A stretch of 64,000 nt of DNA, from contig NC_056001.1 of assembly GCF_018446385.1 (NCBI RefSeq), positions 107,114,436-107,178,435 on the forward strand, read 5' to 3'. Below, piece by piece: positions 12,027 to 23,430 of the stretch. Source of the DNA: Zingiber officinale. Its lineage: Eukaryota > Streptophyta > Magnoliopsida > Zingiberales > Zingiberaceae. The notes under the pieces were generated by a model. It was given only the letters and a program-made list of their open reading frames with translations. It made no database searches and was not told where the DNA came from. The first letter of the stretch is position 1, and the number at the start of each line of letters is the position of its first letter. Position numbers and translations under genes: made by a program.

Positions 12027-13231
12027 TCTCCCCCTTGTTGATGTGAGCAGCCCCAAGTTAAGTTAGAGTAAACCAAACAAAAATAGTAATGAATTTTGCA
12101 TTTGTTTTAAAAAAATTTACCTCCCCCTAGACTTTACCTTTAATTCTCCCCCCTTGATCACATTAAAAATGGAGTACTTTAAAATGACTTGGAAATAAGT
12201 CCTAAAACAAAATCTAAGGGAAACAAAGTCTAAATTGACAATTATCCAGAAAATTTAAAAATGTAAATTAAAAAAAAATCAAATTTTGAAAAAAAATATT
12301 TTTAAATTAAACTCTTTTTTCTCCAAAAAATTAAGATTAGATTAATTTCAATCAGAATTTTGTAACACAATTTATTTGAAAGTATTAGATAGTTTTATAA
12401 TAGTTAAATACTTAACAGTTAGTCAATTAAAATTTATTTCAGTAATTGACTTTCAGGCTGTAGCGAGGCACTAGACCTTCTTAGTTATTGGAACAACAAC
12501 CACTTCTAGACAAAGCCTCTTAAAGACATTAAATATTTAATTTTCTTTCTAAAATCCCTAGGTCTAACTTAAAACAAGTCATGCACAAAAAGATAATTTT
12601 AATTTAAGCATGACTTTGAAACCCAAAACAGATTCCTTTCTACCGATTTATCAAAAACTTTTTAGGAGCATACTTCTATGATATTCTTCTAATTTGACTC
12701 TTATATTATTTAAGATACCAATTTAGGTTTCTATAAATTTTCCAAGTATTTTGATTATCATATGCAAAGTTTCTTGATTTTTCAATTTGGTCGTTCAATT
12801 TTTTATTTTCATCTTTTAATTTATCATACATTTTTATGGGGCATGTATTTGCTAGGATTGTTCCTAATTTAAAAACTTCTTTTTTCAAATTAATATTTTT
12901 TATTTTTAGTTTACATAGCGATCTGGTCATGGATTTAATACCTGAATATAACTGGTTAGGGGTTGTAAACATACCTCACTTACCAGATCTGTTCTAAAGT
13001 TTGTTTCTTCCTTCTCACTGTAAATTTCTTCTGAGGAGCCTCCCCCTTCATCTATGCTCTCCTCCTGGCAGCTTGCCATCAATGCAAGTCCAGCGTACTC
13101 CTCCAGATCTGATTCTGATGACGACTCGTCCCACGTCGCCTTTAGGGTTTTGTGCTTTGCTGTGGTTGGTCCCTTCTTGTTGTCCCTCTTCTTCATCTTT
13201 AGGCACTCATCCGTGATGTGCCCCTCTTCAT

Positions 13232-14153
13232 TGTTTAAGGGATTGGTGGCCAGCTTGAAGGGGGGTTGGATAGCTAGGTCACCCCCAAATCGATTTATTC
13301 TCTACAAGGTTAGTACACAAGCAGAATATACTAAAACTAAAACAATGAAAGCAAAGCAATAATACAAACGCTAACACGATTCCTTTACATGGTTCGGAGA
13401 TTGCTTGCTCCTACTCCACGGCGTGTCCTTGAGGTGGACGAACCCTTGATTCTTCAATAGATCAATCCCCGGCAATCTCCGACTAGAGCTTACTCATTCT
13501 CGGTGGAGTACAACCTCTCACAAAGGCTCTCTTCCTCTTACAAGATGAGCTTAGGTTTTGGAGGAGGAGAGTATGGCTTGGAAGCTTTGGACAATGACAA
13601 GGAGTGATTCAATAATAATCAGTCACCTCCTTCAAGCCCTAAAACTTCATATAAATAAGAGGAAAGAGTTGATCATCATATCAACTCATCTCGACACCAG
13701 TCGACTGGCAAAACCATCAGTCGACTGGACCAGTCGACTGCAACTTCTAGCAGTCGACTGCCCTGGTTACACACTCTCACTCATCCTCTCCAGAGTCGTC
13801 CTCTTGAAACCCTCTTCCTCGGCCTTCGTCCCTCATATGCACCCGAGCCCGCGGTTCCTTTCCGTGCCATCCTTTACGTTGCCTTGAAGTCCGCTTCCCT
13901 CGGCTCCACTCCGTTGCTCCTCGTCCGACGGTCCCTCGGATGTCTTCGACACCATCCTTCACCAACTCAAGCATCCAAGCCCTAGGATGAGCTTCCCAAG
14001 CATAGCTGCACCAAGCTCCTCATGTGTATTTGACCAAGTCCTGCAAGACTCAAACACACATATCAAACATATATGAAAGTCTAACTTAAACTCTTTGACA
14101 CACATATCAAAACCATGATCATACCGATCAAACCTAGGTCGATTGTATCAACA
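13232..14153 (-). repeat. 3' LTR of the gag-only Copia element
   Basis: A 922-bp LTR, shorter than its 5' partner (1053 bp). The difference lies at about 13706-13760, where this copy has four CAGTCGACTG-type palindromes and the other has about seven, plus roughly 130 bp of intervening sequence. Confidence 0.8.
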
Positions 14154-15096
14154 ATCTCCTCCTTTGTGATGTGTGGCAATATGTTTAAGTTAGGTGTTAA
14201 TAACAACATGAAATTAAAAGCAATATGTAAACATGAAGCATAATTCCCAAGCTCCTCCTTAACATATGCTCTTCGACCTTAATTTTCAAGTTTTGCACAC
14301 AATTAGGTTTCTAACTTAAACCTTCCAATTTCTCCCCCTTTGACACCATCAAAAATCATACCAAACACGTACATATACCAAGGTATCAAAGTGGACATAA
14401 AAATACCCAAAATCAACTCTTGATAGTGCTGGAAAATAGCTACCAGTCGACTGCTAACTGTCGCAGTCAACTGGCACAAACCCAAACTGATTTTCAGCAA
14501 TCAGCATTCTGAAGCCAACTTCAGAAATGCATAAAAAATTTCATAAAATTCAAAAAATCATGAAATTTTGAACACGTATTTCTTATAATGTTCTTTAACA
14601 AGGAAAAATATTTTTTATGAAAATTCATCATATTTTTGAAGTTTTGATAAAAACTCAAACACCTTGAAAATCACTCAAGTTTGTATCAATTTAAACACTT
14701 GTTTTGAATTTATATATTTCAAAATAATTATACTACAGTAAGTAAAATATAGAATTATTTTCAAAACATTGAAAATATCCAACTATGATCTATGGGCACA
14801 ATCTCTATTAATTAAACATTTACTTTCCCCATAGTTGGCCTATGACGACTAAGAATTGATACATTTCATAACTCATCAAAATGCCATAAGCATAAGTGAA
14901 TTATTTGTATCATCCTATCATCTCATATCTATGTTTAGAAAATAATGAAAGTCATTGTGAGATGAAATAAAGGTAACCTCTACTTAGTCCTCATAAATTT
15001 CTATCAAGGCTAAGTGCTTCCCCTTAAGGTCTCAAGTCAACCATATAAAAAAAAAATAGAATTATGATTTCCATGGTTGACTTGACCCTAAATCCT

Positions 15097-16772
15097 TTAA
15101 CCTTTGAGAATTGATTTTGGTACCCAATAGAAATTTTTTCTAATTGGGTTAACTAAATATTCCTTGGAGATCCATTTTCTATCTATAGTTTTGATTTTTG
15201 ATTGCCCCCTAACAAGTAGACAATGATAGGTCTTTTCATTGTTGGGTTTATTGTATCCTAACTCATTTTTCTTAAAACTTGCCCTTTGACTCCCAATAAT
15301 CATATTTAGGGTTTTAGAGCCAATTTTAAATTTTCTAAGAGCATTGGTAAGATATTCTATCTTTTCCCTTAAGGCCTTATTTTCTTCTAATAAACATGAA
15401 TAATTTGAAATTATAGAAGAAACATGCATATCATTGTCCTTAGAACACATGGATTCTAATTTTTCTTTAAGCATGCAAATATCATTTTTCAAATATTTGT
15501 TCTTTTTTTTTGCCTTAAACAAATCATCATTTGTACTTGTAATAATTTTAATTAAAACATGGGGAGGAAGATTGTGTACCTCACTTACCAAGAAGTCCGA
15601 CTCCAATGTTTGCCTCCCCATTCACTTGAGCTCCTTTCATCTTCTTGTTCGGATGAGGTGGAGGCTACATCATCAATTCCCATTAGAGCAAAATGGGACA
15701 CATGATGCTCTTCTTCCTCCGATGACGATGGATCATCCCATGTTGCTTTTAGATTGTGAGCCTTCTTCCCCTTTTCTTTTGTCTTCTTCCCCTTCTTCTT
15801 CTTTCCTTCCTTCTTCTTCAAGAGAGGACAATCATCTCTTATATGTCATTCTCTTTGACAATTGTAGCAAATGATCTTCCTTGTCTTACTTTTGTTTCTT
15901 GAATTTTTCCTAGCATGAGATTTGTTAGTAGAAAAGGATTTAAATGTTTTTCTCATCTTCCTTACCATATATGCCTCTTGATCGCTATCCATTGAGTCAC
16001 TTGACTCCTCAGAATAGGAAGATGATTGAGATGGAGCTTTCTTCTTCTTCCCCCTTCTTTTGTTTACCACAAGGGATACTCCTCTTAATCTTTCTCTATC
16101 TAGCCCTTCAACTCGTGTCTCATGAAGCTCCATAGTTGAAAATAATTCATCTAGAGAGCTCTTCTCTATGTCCTTTAAAATGTAGAACGAGTCTACAATG
16201 GAGCTCCATGTCGAGGTTTTTGAGAAGGCATTGATGGCTTTCATCAAGATATCTCAGTTTGAAAGTTTCTCACCTATATTTGTTAGTCCATTCAAAATTT
16301 CTTTAATCCTAGCATAAAGTATTGATACCTTTTCTCCTTTTTCGAGTTTGATATTGTTGAGTTGAGTTCGGAGAAGATCCTTTCTTGCTAGTTTTGCTTC
16401 CGATGTCCCTTCATGAAGCTCCACTAACTTTTTCCATAATTCCTTGGTGCTTAAGTAGTTTCCAATCCTTGTTACTTCTTGTTGGGGAAGGACATTTAGT
16501 AGATGATGTAAGGCCTTTGAGTTTGCTAGATGCTCTTTCCTTTGCTTCTTGTTCCATCTTATTTTCTCTAATATCTCATTGTTTTGATCCCTAGGCATTT
16601 CGAAACCATTTTCCATGATTAGCATAATGTCAGAATCGGTTTTAAAAAAATACCTCCATTCTCTTCTTCCACCAAAAGAATTCTCCTTCAAACTTGGGTG
16701 GATGGATGCTTGAATCGGCCATTTTGATGAAGTGTTCTTTTCGGCGATTAGTCCGTTGAAGGGCGTCCTCAC
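15097..16772 (-). pseudogene. Copia gag polyprotein of the gag-only element (frameshifted)
   Basis: Starts at 16772, twelve bases inside the 5' LTR and beside the primer-binding site, as expected for Copia. The N-terminal capsid-like part (16772-16254) has the UBN2-type phrases LWKKLVELHEGTSEAKLARK and ILNGLTNIGEKLSN. 16247-15846 contains a Lys/Arg-rich stretch and the first half of a zinc knuckle (CYNCQRE). The second half (HIRDDCPLLKKK) follows after a stop in the 15821-15585 frame with an acidic Ser/Glu tail. 15621-15097 is a Lys/Glu-rich predicted coiled coil ending WVPKSILKG. At least three frame changes or stops separate the pieces, so this copy is inactive. Gag would form virus-like particles in the cytoplasm. 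Confidence 0.75.
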
Positions 16773-16784
16773 TCTGATACCACT

Positions 16785-17837
16785 TGTAAGGGATCGGTGG
16801 TCGGCTTGAAGGGGGTTGGATAGCTAGGTCATCCCCAAATCGATTTCTTCTCTACAAGGTTAGTGCGTAAGTGGAATATACTAAAACTAAAACAATGAAA
16901 GCAAAGGAAGAATACAAACACTAACACGATTCCTTTACGTGGTTCGGAGATTGGTTGCTCCTACTCCACGGTGTATCCTTGAGGTGGGCGAACCCTTGAT
17001 CCTTCGGTGGATCAATCCTCGGCAATCTCCGGCTAGAGCTTACTCCTTCTTGGTGGAGTACAACCTCTCACAAAGGCTCTCTTCCTCTTACAAGATGAAC
17101 TTAGGTTTTGGAGGAAGAGAGTATGGCTTGGAAACTTTGGACAATGACAATGAGTGATTCAACAATAATCAATCACCTCCTTCAAGCCCCAAAGCTTCCT
17201 ATAAATAAGAGAAGAGAGTTGATCATCATATCAACTCATCTCGACACCAGTCGACTGGCAAAACCATTAGTCGACTGGTGCTACCGTTTGTGGTAGCCAA
17301 CGGCTACTTTGTAGCATCAACGGTTTGTCAACGATCGTTTACCAGTCGACTGGTAAAACTGCCAGTCGACTGGTAGCCGCTGGCTGAGCAAACAGAATGC
17401 TTCTGTTCGCTCCCAGTCGACTGTACCAGTCGACTGCAACTTCTAGCAGTCGACTGCCCCGGTTACACACTTTCACTCATTCTCTCCGGAGTCGCCCTCT
17501 TCCTCGGCCTTCGTCCCTCAGATGTACTCGAGCCCACGGCTCTCTCTATGCCATCCTTCACATCGCCTTGAAGTCCACTTCCCTCGATTTCACTCAGTTG
17601 CTCCTCATCCAGCGATCCCTCGGATGTCTTCCACACCATCCTTCACCGACTCAAGAATTCGAGCCCTAGGATAAGCTTCCCAAACTTAGCTGCACCAAGC
17701 TCCTCATGTGTATTTCACCAAGTCCTACAAGATTCAAACACACATATCAAACGTATATGAAAGCCTAACTTAAACTCTTTGACAAACACATCAAAACCAT
17801 GATCGTACCGATCAAACCTAGGTCGATTGCATCAACA
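16785..17837 (-). repeat. 5' LTR of the gag-only Copia element
   Basis: A 1053-bp LTR, the longer of the pair. About seven copies of CAGTCGACTG (a perfect 10-bp palindrome) or one-base variants lie between 17246 and 17455. The primer-binding-site complement lies immediately left at 16772-16782. Confidence 0.8.
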
Positions 17838-18403
17838 CATTGTAGTTATAGTATCTTACCTTCCTTGCTCTTTTGTTTTTGCCTGCACTTGATTACATTT
17901 ATTAGTTTTAAAAAAAAATATTGAATTTCCTTACCATGTATGTTATTTCTGTTAGTTAGAGCCCTAGAGCCAATCATATGATGATTGTTGTATGGACTCG
18001 ATGTATCATATTCCTATATATATATTTATAAAGGAATTTCTTTATGGTTATTATACTTACTTGTATTGGTGCTAAATAACTAAGTATAATAGTGCCTTTG
18101 AGTAGAAGGTTCTTATCTATATAAATCGATTGATTGAATTGATAGTGAGATGATATAGAGAACACTACTCTTAATCATTCCTAGTCAAGTATTAACATTC
18201 AGGGACAATGTTAATGCGATGAGACTAGCATGTAGGTCAACTTAATGACTTGATCTCACAAGTCATGGATATAGAGATATCAAGTTGACACATGAATATA
18301 CATTGAAGAATGTATACTGAATGACCCGCCATGAGAAAGTATCATGGATCGTTATATGAGTGTCGTATACTTTCTCATGTGACTATTAGTATGACTATCA
18401 GTC

Positions 18404-18549
18404 CTTGGACCTGAAGTCACCATGGCTCCCTACATAAGGAGTTGCATACTTTGGCTTCGTCAAACGTCACCCGTAACTGGGTGGACTATAAAGGCGATTA
18501 CTGGGTATGTAACAAATTATGCGGAAGGATGTGAGTGATGTAGATAGGA
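18404..18549 (+). repeat. 146-bp direct repeat, left copy
   Basis: CTTGGACCTGAAGTCACC through GATGTAGATAGGA is nearly identical to 20093-20238 (one difference noticed: GGCGATTACT versus GGTGATTACT). The two copies exactly flank the inserted block 18550-20092. This is far longer than any target-site duplication. Confidence 0.85.
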
Positions 18550-20092
18550 CCTTAGGTCAAGGTTGACTTGGTTGACCTAACTCGAGTTGGTCAAGGGTGA
18601 CCTGACTCGAGTTGTATTTTGATGTTTGACAATGTTTGACGAGAGTAGAAAAGTTGTATTCTGATGTGTTGACAAGAATACGAACTTGGGAGATTGTTGG
18701 TGCAACCGTAGGTCAAGGTTGACCTGGTTGACCTGATTCGGGAAAAAGTTCAAGCAGGGAGCTTGGCACTGGAAAAGTCCAAGTATGGAGACTTGGCACT
18801 GGAAAAGTCCAAGCAGGGAGCTTGGCACGCAAAAAGTCCAAGTATGGAGACTTGGTACTGGAAAAGTCCAAGCAGGGAGCTTGGCACGAGGGAAAGTCCT
18901 AACTGGGATGTTAGGCAGTTGGAAAGTCCCGTGAGTGAAGCCAGTGAGAAAGTCCTAACTGGATGTTAGGCGGTGTGGAAAGTCCCGTGAGTGAAACCAG
19001 CGGGAAAGTCCTAACTGGATGTTAGGCGGTGGGAAAGTCCTAACTGGATGTTAGGCGGTTGGAAAGTCCCGTGAGTGAAACCAGCAAGGAAAATCCAGAT
19101 GGATCGGGGATGATCGGACTTGTGTTGAAAAGTCTAAGTGGGTCAAAGGATTGACCGGACACTTAGCGGGAGTGCTAGCAGTCGAGGGAGTGACCGGATG
19201 CTAGGCATGATGTACCAACAGTCAAGGTTGACCGGATGTTGGTGTGGAAGCCTTAGGTTTAGGGTCGAAAGTTTGGATCGGCCGCATCGATCCAATGACA
19301 TGGCTCATCGATCGGTCGGTGACCGATCGCTGACCGATCAAGATGCTATCGATGGTTATCTCGATCGGCCCGAGACCGATCGAAGGAGATCGATGGCGGA
19401 GAAAGAAGCTGATCGGTCCGTAGACCGATCGAGAGGTTCCCCGATCGATGCGTGGACCGATCGTGACGAACATAGGCTTCTTCCCCGATTGTCCGCGACC
19501 GATCAGATGTTACTCGATCGGTCCACGCATCGATCAGGTTCTAGCTGACGCAACGCCAGTTTCTTCATTTCTTCTTCGCGGTATAAAGGGAGAGCTTCTG
19601 TGATTCTTCTTCTTCTACTTCTTCCCGCTTCTAGCTTGCGATATGAGCTTTGTTGAGCTCTCCCGAAGCTTCGTGTGAGCTTCCGACGGTCACTGTTGTC
19701 CGAGAAGTTGTTGCTTCACAGGCAGTCGACGAGAAGGCGAGTTAGTGTTTATACATTATTCTTGTCTTTCTACTTGTATTCCTTGTATTCTAGTCTGCTG
19801 TTGCAAACGTTTGTGGCGAGGTTTCTCCACCCACAAGGAGTATATTGTATTAGCCGGTTTTCCGGGGGCTCATCCACCGACGGATTGATAGGACTCGTCC
19901 ACCTCACGGACACGCCGAGGAGTAGGAGTTCATCTCCGAACCTCGTTACATCCTTGCGTTTGAGGTTTGCTTTCTTCTTCTTAGTTTCTTCCTTGTATTT
20001 CCGCTGCAACTAACCTAATCGTAGGAAGAAACGCGAAAGATTGGGGTCGGCTATTCACACCCCCTCTCTAGCCGTACGAAGAGATCCTAACA
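18550..20092 (+). mobile_element. Nested Copia 3' LTR with adjoining internal end
   Basis: 18695-20092 runs from TGTTGGTGCAACC to GATCCTAACA, an LTR of about 1.4 kb. Its 3' part matches the LTR fragment at 31802-32440: both have a FRAGTTTGTGGCGAGG-type phrase (GTTTGTGGCGAGGTTTCT), and both end with TATTCAC..CCCCTCT. 18550-18694 ends in the polypurine-like ACTTGGGAGAT, so it may be the 3' end of the internal region. Inside are an array of short hairpins (18745-19090) and GATCGGTC palindromes (19280-19540). TATA-like GGTATAAAGGG lies at about 19580-19590, then the transcribed R/U5-like part. Confidence 0.65.
18745..19090 (+). repeat. Array of short hairpin-forming repeats inside the LTR
   Basis: Tandem units of about 22-30 bp, each with a dyad: CCAAGTATGGAGACTTGG types first, then CCTAACTGGATGTTAGG types. 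The units are joined by GAAAGTC. The same dyads occur in reverse orientation at 34640-35040. Confidence 0.75.
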
Positions 20093-20238
20093 CTTGGACC
20101 TGAAGTCACCATGGCTCCCTACATAAGGAGTTGCATACTTTGGCTTCGTCAAACGTCACCCGTAACTGGGTGGACTATAAAGGTGATTACTGGGTATGTA
20201 ACAAATTATGCGGAAGGATGTGAGTGATGTAGATAGGA
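20093..20238 (+). repeat. 146-bp direct repeat, right copy
   Basis: Partner of 18404-18549, starting directly after the ..CCTAACA end of the nested LTR. Confidence 0.85.
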
Positions 20239-22167
20239 TCTATCCCTCCTATATGACGGGAGAGACATCATGATTTTTGATAGAGTAAGACCACTAAGTA
20301 CATGGTCATGCCCAAATGAGTCAATATGAGATATTGAACTCATTTGATTAGAGTGAGTCAATTTAGAGTTTAAGATATAAATTGATTAGAGGATGACACG
20401 GTCTATGCCTCATTTGATCAATTTAGATGTTAAGGATAGAAGGACATTGTCACATATTGTGAGAGTCACAATTAGTAGTCACAAGGTGATGTTGGATCTC
20501 AATATTCTTGTAACTTGGGTAGTAATAATGTGTTGCTAGATACCGCTCATTACTTATGCTTCTAAATGGGTTTAGGAGCATTGCCAACGTTACAAGAACC
20601 TATAGGGTCACACACAAAGGAAAATTAGATGGAGAATAGGTTCATATGATGAACGAAGAGGATTAGGTTCATGTGATGAACCAAATTGGATTAAGAGTAA
20701 TCCAAATTAGACTAATTGAGTTGGACTCAATTTGATTCATGTGTTGAATGAGTCTAATTTAGATTATGACTCATTGAATCAATTTAATTCAATGAATAGA
20801 GATTCATTAAATCAAATTGACTTGAATCAATGGTTAGATTTGATCAACCATGAGAGATAAATGGGTCAAGTTTGACTTGACTTGAGAGGGAAGATGAAGG
20901 GTCAAGTTTGACTTGACCAATTGCCACCTCATTGTGACTTGGCATGGAGCCGGCCAATGATGATGGTCCACATCATCAAGGCTACATCAAGTGTGTGCCA
21001 CCTCATGAGGGAGACCAAGAGTCATGACTCTTGGTATTATATGGAGGTTTAAAAACCTCTAAAAGTGGTTGACCACTTAATTGTGTGCATTAAGCATTTT
21101 GTGTGCTAATTGTTGAAGTCTTCTTCTTCCTCCTCTCATTCTCTTGTTCTCTCCCTCTCCTCCATTGCCGAGCCACCCAAGAGTGCTAGCACACTCTAAG
21201 TGATTCTTCTCCACCTTTTATTTATGTGGATACTTGTAGAGGAGTGTTCACTTGACACTCTACGAGATCCGACAACTTTTGGACGAGCGGGATAAGTGAA
21301 GGGCTTCGCTATAAGGGTAACTCTCTTTTCATGTAGATCTAAGGTAGATCTAGGGTAGAAACATGTACATGATTTTTAAATATATCTTCGCATGGATCCG
21401 TGGCTAGTTTCGGGGTTTTCGCAACGCAAAAAGTGATTTTTGCGGTTCGAATTGCTAACAATTTCATCATTGTCAAATAAGTTGTTGGCATTTGATTCAT
21501 CCTCCTTAGCCTTTTGAGTAATATTATTTGATTTCTCTATTTTCTGAGAATCTACACAGTGAGACTCGTGAAGTTCAAAAGTTGAAAATAATCTTTCAAG
21601 AGTGCATACCTTAAGGTCCTTATAGATGTAGTAAGCATCTACTAAAATTGACCACTCTTGAGTTCTTGGAAAAGAGTTAAGTGTGTACCTTAAAAAGTCA
21701 CGATTTGTTACCTTTTTCTCCGAGGTTGTTGAGCTGGGTGATCAAGTCTTTGATTCTTGCATGGAGTTGGGCTACATTTTCTCCCTTGTTTATCCGGAGG
21801 TTCGTCAGTTGGTTTCAGAGGATGTCCCGCTTTGTCAGTTTGGCTTCTGAAGTACCTTCGTGGAGCTCCAAAATTTTCTCCCAGAGATCTTTGAAGGAGT
21901 CGTAGCTTTCAATCCGGCTTACCTCCTGAGGTAGAAGAACACTAAGTAGATGGAATTCTGTTTTTCCATTAGCCATGAAGTTGACTTGCTCCTTCTTCAT
22001 CCATGTGTACTCTTCTTTCTTGCTTCGTGTTGATCCATAGGTGCTACAAAACTATATTTTATAATTAAGAGAATTTTGAAGTCTGCCTCAAATTTTGGCG
22101 AATAAATGTTCGATCCGACCATTTCTTTTGCTTCGGATGACTGTTAGTCCTTCTGTAGCAGACCTAT

Positions 22168-23430
22168 CTCTGATATCAATTAAATAATCAAAAAGAATTT
22201 AGATATCTTCACAATGATATGATATTGCTCACTTTTGGAGTAAACCCTCATGATTTTACTCTTGGACTTTGTCCAAAACGCCTCATCAGGGCCGACCCTG
22301 GAGGAGGGCCACACTGGGCGATGACCCTGGGTCCAGAATTTGAGAGGGCCCAATTTTTTTTTTAGTATTATATATTATAGGCATGTAGTTGGGGCTTTGG
22401 GTAGTTGGACCGAAATTCATATTTTAGAACCTTTTGATATTGTCTTTTCCTTTTATCCTTTTAGGTTGCAATTTGCAAAGTGGTAAACAAATGAAAAATT
22501 AGAGATTTTGGACTGCCATGAAACAATTGAAAGGTATAATCTTTTTTTTTTTTTTTTGAAAAGTATAGGCATGTTGATTTTATTGCAAGTTTGACTATTA
22601 CTAAAAGTCTTGCATCATATATGAACATAGAGCCAATATTTACAACAAAGCGTCATATTTTAGGAAAAAATAATTTAATGAAAGAGAGGACGATGAAATT
22701 TTACTATCATAGTCCTTTAAAATTGATTATTTTGTTGTTATTGTGGACATGACGATTGCTTCTTTAAAATATAGATTTGAACAAATGAAAACTTATGAAA
22801 ATATATTTGGTTTTTTATTTGATTAAAAAATGTTAAGAACTATGGACGATGATGAATTGCGAAAATATTGTGTCAATCTAAAATATACTCTAACTCATAA
22901 CAACTCATCAGATGTTAAGTTAGATGATTTATTTACCGAATTAAAAAATATTACAAATGACTTTACCAAATATAGTAATGTCTACAATTGATATTCTTGA
23001 ATTTGTTAAAAGTATAAATTGTTATCTAAATGTTGTAATTATTTATAGAATCTTGTTGACTATGTCTGTTACGGTAGTATCGACTGAAAGAAGTTTTTTA
23101 AAATTAAAATTATTGAAAACATATATGAGATCGTCAATGTTGCAAGAAAAATTAAATAGATTGACAAGTTTATATATTAAGAAAGATATTTTGAAAAATC
23201 TTGAAACTGATAATATTATAGACGATTTTGCAAATAGAAATGCTAGAAGAATTCGTTGTAGATGAATTATATATTATTAAAAATTTATTTTAGACCTCAT
23301 TTTATTTTTTTCGCCCTGGCTTCCTGAGTCGAAGGACCGGGGCTACGCCTCATGCCAATGAAGATATTTTTTTCTTATAAATTCATTATCTTTTCCATGT
23401 ATTTTCAATGTGGGACTATGTTTGCAACCT
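22168..23430 (-). mobile_element. Copia-type LTR interrupted by a hAT remnant
   Basis: CTCTGATATCAA (22168-22179) is a degraded primer-binding site (minus strand). From there the sequence matches the LTR end at 10830-10991. It reads up to GTCCAAAACGCCTCAT, then resumes after the hAT insertion at GCCAATGAAGATAT and ends near GGGACTATGTTTGCAACC. It is probably the 5' LTR of a minus-strand element. Whether it belongs to the gag remnant on its left is not settled, because the LTR at 11250-12026 is of a different type. Confidence 0.55.
22287..23345 (+). mobile_element. hAT transposon remnant (ZMYM/TTF-type), internally deleted
   Basis: A 1059-bp element with a perfect 8-bp target duplication CGCCTCAT (22279-22286 and 23346-23353), as expected for hAT. 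The ends CAGGGCCGACCCT (left) and ..AAGGACCGGGGCTA (right) are imperfect inverted repeats. The open frame within 22957-23265 reads like the C-terminal hAT dimerisation region (SVTVVSTERSFLKLKLLKTY, then IDDFANRNARR). The rest of the transposase is missing or too decayed to read. It sits inside a Copia LTR. Confidence 0.85.

Larger units (their letters stand above)
13232..17837 (-). mobile_element. Gag-only Copia element (non-autonomous), nested in an older gag
   Basis: A 4.6-kb minus-strand element with two LTRs, 13232-14153 (3') and 16785-17837 (5'). Both begin TGT..AAGGGAT.GGTGG and end ATCAACA. ATCTCCTCCTTTG (14154-14166) is a minus-strand polypurine tract. CTCTGATACCA (16772-16782) is the complement of the tRNA-iMet primer-binding site. 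The 2.6-kb interior carries gag only, with no protease, integrase, RT or RNase H, so mobility would need proteins in trans. The flanking host gag reads across the insertion, but the target duplication is not clean (only CAT is shared). Confidence 0.8.
17950..21460 (+). mobile_element. Solo LTR (Copia-like) with an internal nested insert
   Basis: Ends TGTTAGTTAGAGCCC and ..GAATTGCTAACA, with a perfect 5-bp target duplication ATTTC (17945-17949 and 21461-21465). Removing it restores the reading of the flanking gag (NNLFDNDEI then TYMVRKF). The native LTR would be about 1.8 kb. It is enlarged by the block at 18550-20092 and by a 146-bp duplication around that block. There is no internal region, so it is a solo LTR or an insertion derived from one. 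The orientation is assigned tentatively from the leader-like 3' end. Confidence 0.8.
12706..22142 (-). pseudogene. Copia gag pseudogene split by two nested insertions
   Basis: Read on the minus strand, one gag can be followed through three pieces. 22142-21461 carries the N-terminal gag region (phrases LLPQEVSRIESY, LWEKILELHEGTSEAKL). 17949-17838 continues with TYMVRKFNIFFK and the start of a CCHC zinc knuckle, where two cysteines now read as tyrosine (YYNYN). 13231-12706 resumes with EEGHITDEC, the knuckle's second half, followed by an acidic Ser/Glu-rich tail and a Lys-rich coiled region. The breaks are the element at 13232-17837 and the solo LTR at 17950-21460. Frameshifts and stops make it non-functional. 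A primer-binding-site-like CTCTGATATCAA lies at 22168-22179, just upstream of the gag start. No protease, integrase or RT follows before the LTR at 11250-12026. Confidence 0.75.

Noticed and set aside
11706-13887. Several plus-strand frames of 64-109 codons
   Set aside because: They lie in LTRs or antisense to recognisable gag on the minus strand.
19138-19548. 136-codon frame rich in Asp, Arg and Ser
   Set aside because: Arises from the GATCGGTC palindrome array inside an LTR; repeat-driven, not a gene.
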